Of a stretch of 64,000 nt of DNA, positions 55,046 to 64,000 are shown one piece after another (positions within the stretch are counted from its first letter, which is position 1; every line of letters starts with the position of its first letter). This stretch comes from Crotophaga sulcirostris (taxonomy: Eukaryota; Chordata; Aves; Cuculiformes; Crotophagidae). A program made the position numbers and the translations under genes. Where the stretch lies: contig VYZB01000026.1 of assembly GCA_013397455.1 (NCBI GenBank), positions 3,106,970 through 3,170,969 of the forward strand, read 5' to 3'. Under the pieces are notes generated by a model, which worked only from the letters and a program-made list of their open reading frames with translations, was not told where the DNA came from and ran no database searches.

Positions 55046-55628
55046 GAATGTCAAACCCTTTCTCTTTCTGTGGTGTATTTTCCCAGAATTGGTTTCTCCA
55101 GTTCATTTTTAGGTTCTCCTTCTCCACTACATAACGTCGCAATGAAAAGGAAGTTTGTATTGGGAAAGTGCTGGAGCGAGATTTAGGTTCAAATTTTGAC
55201 TGTCACCGGAGCATCCATGCCACACCTCATGGGCAGGTATGGGGCCAACTATAAGCACACGGCACCCAGTAATTTCCCCATCTGCTGCTCATATGAGATG
55301 AGTGACTGACCTGTATCTACTGATACATAGCCCATCAGGTAGACTGAAGTATGCCCTAGCTGTTCTATATGGGCATCTGGGACAGCCTTCAAAAGCCCCC
55401 ACCAGCCTATGAAGTGTGGCACAGATACATCATTTCAGGAAAGTTTTTCTTGACCTGTCTGTCACCCTATAAAACCGGGACAAAAACGCTTGTTTTCTTC
55501 ATTCTTGATGTTTGCAGACTAGAGGATTTTTGAGTCAGAGTTCACCTCTAACCATGGAGTATCTTTAAAGACGGTCAGAAAATGCTTTTCCTGCCCTGTG
55601 TGAAAATTCTCAACAGTTCACAAGTGTT
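55046..55628. other. Intergenic DNA, nothing recognised
   Basis: Single-copy spacer between the CR1 scrap and the next CR1 copy. No gene seen. Confidence 0.5.
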
Positions 55629-56005
55629 TCATAAAATCGTGGAATTACTTGGGTTGGAAGGGACCTTAAAGATCATCCAATTCCACCCCCACTCCCCTTG
55701 CCATGGGCAGGGACCCCTCCCACCAGACCAGGCTGCTCAAGGCCCCATCCAACCTGGCCTTGAACACCTCCAGGGAGGGGACATCCACTGCTTCTCTGGG
55801 CAACCTGTGCCAGGGCCTCACTGCCCTCACAGGAAAAATATCTTCCCATTATCTAATCTAAATGTCCCCCCTTTCAGCTTAAAAGCATTACCCTTTGTCC
55901 TATCACTACACTCCCTGATAAAGAACACCTTCCCAGCTTTCTTGTGAACGCCTGTAAGTACTGGAAGGCTGCTATAAGCTCTCCTCAGAACCTCCTTATA
56001 TGAAG
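55629..56005 (-). mobile_element. CR1 LINE 3' fragment
   Basis: Complement of CR1: 'tcataaaatcgtggaattac', 'ttgggttggaagggacctta', 'aagatcatccaattccaccc', 'ccatgggcagggacccctcc', 'ggcaacctgtgccagggcct' and 'agctctcctcagaacctcct'. It belongs to the same subfamily as 16448-17100, with near-identical blocks, and is truncated before the ORF2 tail. Confidence 0.95.
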
Positions 56006-59000
56006 ATAATTTTTGTGTGTGTTTGAATGCCTGAGAGTCTGCTTAGCAAACCCTTGGATTTTGAACTCCGGAGCAAGCTCACACCAGGGGCCCAGATGGC
56101 AATGTAAGTGAATTGGGGATAAGCATTATAAAACTTTCAAATCTTACCTAAATGACATAAGGTGTAAGGAACAGAGTGTAAGAGCTGTACCAACACTTCC
56201 TGCCCCTAAGCACCAGAAAACAAGAAAGGGACTTCACATTATAGGCACTCTGAAATTTCACCATTCATATGCTACTTGCCTTCACACCTTGGAGAAAATT
56301 CATTTCATAGGAAGACTTGGGACAACTGCTCTATTATGTTCCAGGTATCCTGAGGGAGAGAGGGAGCCAATAGGAGTGAGATGCAGAAGCCATAAGCATG
56401 AGGAGCTTCATGATGCAGCTCTTTCTCTTATGTTTATCTCAGAAGTACTTTAGTGTATGATGTTCCTTGCTTCTCTTGCCTGGGGTAATGATCCATGTAT
56501 GAAAAATGAACAAAGAAAGAAACTTCTTACAGGGCTAAACTCAAGCTAGTGAACAGAAGAGAGACTGCTGGCTTTAGTGGTCAGGCTGTCTTAGTGTGTT
56601 GGGTATTTTGCATTAAATCTCATAAGTACTATTCTATAACATCTATACTATTACCAACTTCAGCACAGTAGTGATGGAGCCTTGGTAGAAAGAGTATTAG
56701 GGAAATAGTGACAGAGACAACAAAGGAGTGCGATACATTTACTTTTTTTTAGCACATTTCTCCCTGGAGCATTTGTTCCCCTCTCCAGGACCTACAATTC
56801 ACCTGAAATGAAAAATCACATGCAGACACTCCAGTGAACTCAGATCCTAATATGATTTTCTCATTTTTATCAAATTTTGACTACTCAGGAAAGATTTAAC
56901 AATATTGTTTCTATTTTATCTTTCCTTTGTCCTTCTCCTGATCTGTAGGAATAACAGTCATGATGGATAGAGGTATGAAATAAAACTTTTTTTCTTGAGG
57001 AAAAAATGTTATCTGTAGCCCAAGTTATCAATCTGTATTTTATCTGAACAAAGAGACAAAACCAAGGTAACCCATTTTCAGCCAAAATCAACAACCTTGA
57101 AAAATACAGTCCTGTCCACCAGCTTAGTCATCCTTGCCTATTTGATTTGGTTTAGAACAAAACAAAGAATTTAAAAGAATACTGTGTTTTGCATTAGGAT
57201 CTATACCAAAGTCTGTAAGGGGAGCCAGAGAAAAAATGACTCATAGACTAGGAAGAATTCCACCTGTTCCCATCCAAATTATGTTTCCCTGTCAGGCTGG
57301 AAGCAGCTGATGCACTAGTTCCCATGGGAATATTTTCATCTTGAACAAAATACACATTTAAAACCAGTTCCTGAGTTTGTCCTGTTTATTACTATGTTTG
57401 CATTAAATGCTGTTCTCTAACCAGTGCAGAGCCTGGTGCTGAGTGAACACTTCTCCCCAAGACTTTAGCTCTGCTCTGATTTTTAAAGGAAATTAAGGGT
57501 AACTAATGTAATGTTGCTTCCATCATAACTGGGAGAGTCATTGAAAAGTCTCTGCTGTGAAAATCATTTTAGTGGGAAACAGAAACAGAGAAAATAAATG
57601 AATTTGCTTCAAGTGATATGCTAAAGACCATGAAATTCCAAAGAAAGCTGTGCCACATAGATAAAGATTCACAGGATGGCTACAGTAATGGCATAAAATG
57701 CACTACCTAGAGCATTTTATAAGCATTTTTCCAGTAATTGAGAATCCATTATCAAAATGCTAGTTGATTATTGCATACAAGAATACACCAGTAGTTAAAA
57801 AAACACAGTGCCACTGGATTCCAGTGCCCTCTTCCTGTGTGGCATTGCCACAAAAAGAAATAGAGAAAGTGACTGACCACAGACAGGTAGATTTTAGAGG
57901 TACATTTTCACAATGTTCCTCCAGGTGCCACAGAGTCACAGTCCTGTAGATGTGAATCAGCCTCGAATATAGGGAGCAAACCAAACCTGCTCCATTGCAT
58001 TCCTTTGCTTTGGTGCCTTAGTGAAGGTGAGGAAGGATAGCAGTAACTTGCCTCTTGGTGAGCACTGTGAATGAGAGGATTAGCTATGAAGCTGGAATTT
58101 ATGGAGATGTCTACACAGACTCGTACAGGCAGATGTAAGCTTGTCTTGCTGTGTTCTCAGCTAGACAAACATCAACAAGATAGATGCGGGTTTACTGCGC
58201 CAGATCTGTGTCCATCTGGATGGACTTCTGTGATTATCTTCTGAGGTCTAGTTCTGATGTTGCTACTCATTTGTCTGTGACTGCATGATCATTTCTGCAT
58301 TTCAGACTAACCTGTACTTAAAAGATTTTTCAAAAGTGAGGGTGTCTTGAGGGATCAGTCCTCAGTTCGTGAATATATTCTTATACCGATTATGGACTGG
58401 TTGTGAGATGAATTGGGTCCATTCCCTAGCACAGCTAATATTGCTTCTTTTTTTTTTTCCAGACATACCATTTATTCTTCTATCTGCAAAGCAAGTATAA
58501 ATATTTAATCATTTGTTTATAAAAAACATCTGTTATGTGAAATGTATTTGTGAACTAGGTTTTTATTACAGGGATTGTGAGTTAAGTAAATGACTATCAT
58601 CCAAGTTGCTATTATTACATTCTCATTACCTATTCAAAACTTCAAGAAAATGAAGAAAAAAAGCCCTAATGCAAAGGAATGGAAAACCAAAAACTATTTT
58701 TCTATATTTCAATAATACAGGACAGTGCTATATTCTACTATTCCTCCATTTGCTGTTGACTGAGGGAAGGCATTTCACTGTTTCAGTCCTAACAACTAGA
58801 ACACTGCAGAATGTTTCTACATGGCTATTCTTCAAATAAAATTCATCAACTTTAAAAGTGAATCCAATAAGCCTTTCAGTTAAGGTCTTGAATGTCTGCA
58901 TAGCATGTTCATAGCATAGATTTGGGGCAGATGTTTTACATTTTTCATGCCTGAGTTGTGAGCTGAATGACTAACTACTGACCCATGTTTTGGAGTGAAA

Positions 59001-62000
59001 AAGTCAAGAAATCCTTTGCGGTAACTGTAGTTTCCTGTCAGATGGAAAAATGCTGGAAAGTCTTTCTCATGAACTTCTGTCCCTCACTGGCTGTATTTCC
59101 TGTCCAAGACCTTTCTAAGTGGGTTGGCATGGTGACAAGCTTTATCGCATATGCAATCACTGATTAGAGAAAAATGGAATGTAAGTGGCAGCCTAGACAA
59201 ACTATAAGAAAATTTTCCTAACAGATTTTTAAGGTAAGAAGGCATATGGCAAAAGAATATCATAATTTCAATTTGTGTATCATTCAGACTAGTGCCCCCA
59301 GAGCAGTTACTAGCTAACATTCGTGATTTCCTTTGTACTTGGCAGCATTCACATTTCAGATGTACTTGAGCACATTAGATTTGCAGTGGTAAACAAACAT
59401 ATTAAAAAAATAAACAACAAAAAAACCATCATTAGAGCTTGAAACAGCTTGGAAGGCTGTATATTTATATTGTTGGGACCTGATATGATCTTTTTTAAAA
59501 TTTATGGAAATAGTGAAACTGAATTCAATATGAGATTGATCAGGACTACAAGTGCTTTCCATACCACTATTGTTTTAATTACAAGGCAATGACAGAGAGA
59601 GGAATTTTGAAGTCTGTTGTTGTGCCAGAGTGGCAGTGTTTGCCTGAAATCTCCTGCCCCATCATCATTTCTTGAGCAGGCTTGATAAATAGATAAATGA
59701 GCTAATGTGACTTGTTGAGGAGGGACTGCCTCTTAACTCACCTGAAGATGCTGAGCTATTTGAGAAAAGGAGATCCAGAGTGAGGAATTGGCCTTCTTCA
59801 CAAAGATAACCAAGAAGCAACTAAGTCAGAGACCTGTGTAAACCTATTTCATTTATGACCCCAGATTTAATAACACGTGAAGGCTGCTCAGGTTCCTCAC
59901 TGATGACTCTTACAATAAGAATTTAGATCACTAATTTTTCCAGTTTTTTTCTCAGGACAACTGTGTAAGCCAAATGCAGACAGAGGGCAGGAACAACCAC
60001 AAAGCCACAGATAAAATAAAAAGAGTAACTTTATTTTCATTACCTCATGACTGGGGGCAATTCTGAAACCAGCACCTAGACAGAGGGAATGCAAACGGAA
60101 ACACGGGCATTGCAGAATCTGGTCCTTGCTAGAAAGCATGTGTCTAGCCTGCCTCCCTGCCTGTATTTATCAGGTGAAAACCAGAGCAGTCTTCTACTGT
60201 GCTTTTGATTTTTTCTCACAGGAGGGCTGGAATCTCAAGCATGCTTTCTAGTATAGCCCTGAGTTTCGCAGGCTTACGTTATCTAAACATAAAGGGCTCT
60301 GCTTGTTAAACACACAAGACCAGACAATGTTTAGCATGATCTATGTATTTTTCTACATCCCAGCTGCAAGGTTTTTTGAGCATGCCCATAATTTCTCCTC
60401 CCCAGTCTTGCACTATGTTCCCACAAGAACCTTCCATTTAGATTCAGGCAATTCAGGCATAAGACATCCTAGATCAGACTCTATGACACTTATGTGCAAT
60501 GGTCATGATTCAGACTGGTCTCTTAAGAACCTTGAAAAGAAATCCCTGAAATGAGAGCTACTGCCAGAAAATGGCTTGCTCTCTCATGAGGTATTTAATC
60601 CAAGTTCTACTGCATAGTAGACATTATAATGATGATGTAGCTGATTGCAAATCTACACAAGTCCCTAAAGAACCCCTCAGTGCTTCATTTCCTCTTAAAA
60701 CATTCAGCCAAAATCAATAAGAAATGATCTTTGAGATTTCTTATAATTACATTGATATTTCTTAAATTAGATGCTTACAGAATAAGATTTAGCCTATATG
60801 ATGAGGAAAAATAAGAAAGAAATCCTCAACCCTGGTCTCCATATGGGAGCCACTCAGACCATGCACTTCTCATGCAACTGATAGTGTCATGGCAAATTTT
60901 TCATTCTGAAATGTTCAAGAAGACAAATCAAAGACTATGCTTTCAGGGGACTTTTATATATATATATAGTCTCAATGCTGCTGTAGATACCTCTTTTCTT
61001 TCTATCTTCCTGTTTGAGCTAGAGAAAATTGATCAGTCAGTACTGCTGATGTTTTTAATTGCTGATGTACATGCAAGCTTCAAAATTGGATTGTGTCTGA
61101 AAGGTTAATCAGCTTCACGGAGGAAAGTACTATAGGTTGAGACAAGGTCCCAAACTCAAATGAGTAACTAGCCACTGCAATTTGCTTGTACATCATTCTG
61201 TCTCTGGAATAATGTGCACATAACGAGCCAGACTACGTCTGCTTTAATTGGAGGCAACAAAGATTATAGTAGTATAAATAAAAGAGGATGCAAGATCACA
61301 GATTCTAGTGAGATTATATGAATTCTTGGAAAAGAAGATGGAAAAGCTTACTTGAAAAAAATAGATATAAAGTGAGGCTCCACAATTAGATATAAAGTGA
61401 GGCATTAGGAAAAACAGAGAAGTCATTGCCAGCATCAAAGCTATGAATGCTGGAATAAAATAAAATGCTGGAATAAGAGAAAAAAACAGCACAATATTGT
61501 CAGAATCTACCAGTATTAGGTGGGAAGGAGGATCAAGAAATTCCAGCCTTTATTCCACAGTTCTGTGCATCATTGCAGCTCATTTACACCTTCTGCAAAG
61601 GCGAATGACAGTAAAATGCCATTTTGATAATTCAGATGCACCTCTTAGCCCGTAACTGCTGCTTGGTTAACTTAAATTTCCCGGTCTGTTTGCCTTAATC
61701 ACCTGGTGTCTATTACCCATGGCTATGAACTTACTGCACCAAAGCTAAGCTTAAGGTGTAAAACCAGTGTATGCCACGCAGTGGTAGCTAAGGAGTCACT
61801 TAAGGACCTACAACAAAGTATGAGAAAATGGCCCCTCAAATTGTCAAGTAGTAAATTTGCTGTGTTGAGGCAAATCTGCTTTTATTTTGGCTTGTAGATG
61901 ACATCTTAAGGTATCTTGAATTGGGACATGTCAATTGTCACTACCTAACTGCTTCTGAATTCATGCCCAGGAGGCAAAATAATTCACGTCAGAAGCTATA

Positions 62001-62130
62001 CGTTTTAATCAGGTATTTTTCAAGACATAAAGCAGTGTAAAACAAGACCTTCCATTTTCAAATCCTTATCCTTTCACTAAGATACTAAAAATATGTGGTG
62101 AGGAAAAAGATTCTGTATAATAAGACATCA
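56006..62130. other. Intergenic DNA, nothing recognised
   Basis: About 6 kb of AT-rich sequence without a gene, RNA or CR1 copy. Contains a 13-base T run near 58447-58459, a short TA repeat at about 60955-60968, and a duplicated 'tagatataaagtgaggc' unit at about 61363 and 61388. Confidence 0.5.
61363..61404 (+). repeat. Direct duplication, 17-bp unit
   Basis: 'tagatataaagtgaggc' occurs twice, 25 bases apart (61363-61379 and 61388-61404). A second small duplication ('atgctggaataa') follows near 61447 and 61465. Confidence 0.75.
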
Positions 62131-62277
62131 TTTGCTTCCTCGAGCAAAATTAGGCTATTCCTGACAAACTGAAAGCACAAGTTAATTATTAATTAATTAA
62201 TTAATAATTAATTAATTAATAATTAACTTGTGCTTTCAGTTTGTCAGGAATAGCCTAATTTTGCTCGAGGAAGCAAA
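62131..62277. repeat. Perfect 147-bp palindrome with an N at its edge
   Basis: The arms 62131-62203 and 62205-62277 are exact reverse complements over 73 bases, with a single central base at 62204. The outer arm is ordinary mixed sequence starting 'tttgcttcctcgagcaaaat', and the inner 40 bases or so are an 'aattaatt' simple repeat. An undetermined base (N) follows directly at 62278, at the end of the symmetry. It may be a true cruciform-forming palindrome or an assembly fold-back; see findings. Confidence 0.95.
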
Positions 62278-62278
62278 N

Positions 62279-63262
62279 TTAATAATTAATTTGATATTAT
62301 ACTCTTCCTTTAAAAATGTCCTAAATGAAATTTCTTTCACTGGTTCATGTAAAAATAATTCAAGGGTTGAATGATCTAGCAAGAAATTTTTTTTTTCCTT
62401 TGTGAAAAGCTTTTCCCTTCTCCCATCTCAAATAGCAGCATATTTACAAGTGATAATATAGAGAAACTCTTCCTTAACAGTGCTCTGAGCGCAGGGTACT
62501 GGCTATTAAAGCTATAATAAAATGCATACTCCATTCTTCAATAAAAGCCTCAATCAATGCCCCCCAGCAAGTGATATAAGACAGAAGTTGTCTCCAAATT
62601 GACACCCACAATGTGCATTCCTAGAAAAAGGGAGACAATTTTGTAGGTAATAAACCTGCTTGTCACTCGAGAAAAATGTTTTTACTTCCATTTGTGATAC
62701 ATTATTCTGTAAAAACAAACACTCTGACTGCACACAAAACTTTTTCATCCTCTCTGTTCAGATGTAGTTAGAAACTTTATCACACTATGTGTCTATCCCC
62801 TCCCCATCCACCATACAGCAGGTTGTTTTTATGACTCCGCACGTATGGATTTCATTATCATACAAACTGCAAACTCATGTAAAAACAAGGTCATTTTAAT
62901 CCCACTAGGAGGCTTGGTTCAGCTGTGATCCAAGTTCCAGCTTGCAAAAAAGACCAAATTATTTTTGCAGGTACAAAGGCAGGACAATCAGTGTGGAAAG
63001 ATCATGTTCAGGAATTAAGAGCTCTCCAATGACCAGAGCTTTGCCAGTCCCTTGCTGGTACAGAGCCAAATCTTAGACCTTTCATCTACTATTTTCTCAT
63101 GTCTCCAAAAAAGGCATGGCGACAGAAAGAGAAGAAAGGTGAAGTACAAGAATGGAAGGAAAGTTGAAAACCTCCAAATCCTCCATACAGGTAGTCAGGA
63201 CACACTGCAATCACACCTTTTCCAATACTTGTCATATAGCATTTGTCAAGGAAGCAAAAATA
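62279..63262. other. Intergenic DNA, nothing recognised
   Basis: AT-rich spacer between the palindrome and the next CR1 copy. No gene or known repeat. Confidence 0.5.
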
Positions 63263-63638
63263 ATCATAGAATCACAGGATAGTTTGGGTTGAAAGGGACC
63301 TTTAAAGGTCATCTAGTCCAACCCCCTTCCCTGACCATAAGCAGGAACATCTTCAACTGGATCAGGTTGCTCAGAGCCCCATTCAACCTGACCTTGAATG
63401 TTTCCAGGAATGAGGCATCTATCACTTCTCTGGGCAACCTGTGCCAGGGCTTCACCACCGTCATTGCAAATAATTTCTTCCTTATATCAAGTCTGAATCT
63501 CCCCTCTTTTAGTTTAAAACCACTACCCCTTGATCTATCGATACAGGTCATACTACAAAGTCTGTCCCCATCTTTCTTATAAGCCCCCTTCAAGTACTGA
63601 AAGGTTGCATTAAGATCTTCCCAGAGCCTTCTCCAGGG
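63263..63638 (-). mobile_element. CR1 LINE 3' fragment
   Basis: Complement of CR1, starting at 'tcatagaatcacaggatagt', then 'ttgggttgaaagggaccttt', 'catctagtccaacccccttc', 'atcttcaactggatcaggtt', 'ggcaacctgtgccagggctt' and 'cccagagccttctccaggg'. It is the same subfamily as the plus-strand copy at 6832-7385, with matching 3' halves. 5'-truncated. Confidence 0.95.
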
Positions 63639-63898
63639 AGTAATAATATGGCAGAAGTAATATGCTTTTCAATATAAGGGGCATAATTGTTAAGAGAGGA
63701 TATAGAGACAACACTTTAGCTGTGTATGTAAGAGTAGGGTTGGCAGCAGAGGACATCTAGTGGTGTTTAGCTGTAAATTATAAGAATAAACAGAAGGATT
63801 TATGCATTATTTCACTGGCAATTCTGCTGCTGAGTAAGGTACAAGCGCTGCAGGAGCAGCTGTGTGCCTTCAGGAAGTATCTGTAGTCCTGCTCTTTG
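63639..63898. other. Spacer, nothing recognised
   Basis: Short AT-rich spacer between two minus-strand CR1 copies. Confidence 0.5.
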
Positions 63899-64000
63899 CA
63901 ACTCAACACTCCCTGGGCAGCGCATTCCAATGGCAAATCACCCTTTCAGTGAAGAATTTTTTCCTAATATCAAGCCTAAACTTTCCCTGACGAAGCTTGA
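63899..64000 (-). mobile_element. CR1 LINE internal fragment at the window edge
   Basis: 'actccctgggcagcgcattc', 'caatggcaaatcaccctttc' and 'agtgaagaattttttcctaa', then 'tatcaagcctaaactttccc', match the complement of the CR1 3' region. The terminal repeats are absent, and the element continues past the window edge. Confidence 0.8.

Noticed and set aside
41001..64000. PRSS23, expected on this side of FZD4
   Set aside because: Its long coding exon would give a frame of several hundred codons; none is present, so the gene lies outside the window.

Overview
The window looks like nuclear DNA of a bird, or a close sauropsid. It has two assembly gaps (15332-16200 and 34526-35486), long low-coding stretches, spliced genes, and many truncated CR1 LINEs with typical avian 3' ends. 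No bacterial or phage gene organisation, tRNA, rRNA or CRISPR array is visible. The species cannot be fixed from this sequence.

Only two protein-coding loci can be supported. (1) A 101-nt minus-strand exon at 1613-1713 matches the early N-terminal part of TMEM135, a multi-pass membrane protein of peroxisomes, mitochondria and lipid droplets. Its other exons were not found; later exons should lie left of base 1, and exon 1 is probably far to the right or in a gap. (2) The plus-strand exon at 36428-37756 is the complete second and last coding exon of FZD4 (Frizzled-4, the Norrin/Wnt receptor). It holds the second half of the cysteine-rich domain, all seven membrane helices, the KTxxxW Dishevelled-binding motif and the C-terminal ETVV PDZ ligand. 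Exon 1 (signal peptide and first half of the CRD) is not visible and most likely lies in the 961-bp gap at 34526-35486. A CpG-rich shoulder borders that gap on its right. The two genes point away from each other, which agrees with the vertebrate FZD4/TMEM135 neighbourhood as I remember it.

Layout: 1-15331 is TMEM135 intronic or intergenic DNA with CR1 fragments, ending in a C-rich minisatellite at the first gap. 16201-17100 is a CR1-rich block. 17100-33900 is intergenic with scattered CR1 fragments. 33900-34525 is G-rich and ends in a roughly 120-bp-period minisatellite that runs into the second gap. 35487-36427 is FZD4 intron sequence, 36428-37756 is FZD4 exon 2, and about 37757-41000 is a probable long 3' UTR. 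41000-64000 is intergenic and contains several CR1 copies, simple repeats and a 147-bp perfect palindrome at 62131-62277.

I found no new multi-gene system. The items most worth checking are the palindrome (real or an assembly fold-back), the missing FZD4 exon 1 in a gap beside a minisatellite, and an uncharacterised ~80-bp repeat pair at 16367/18963.
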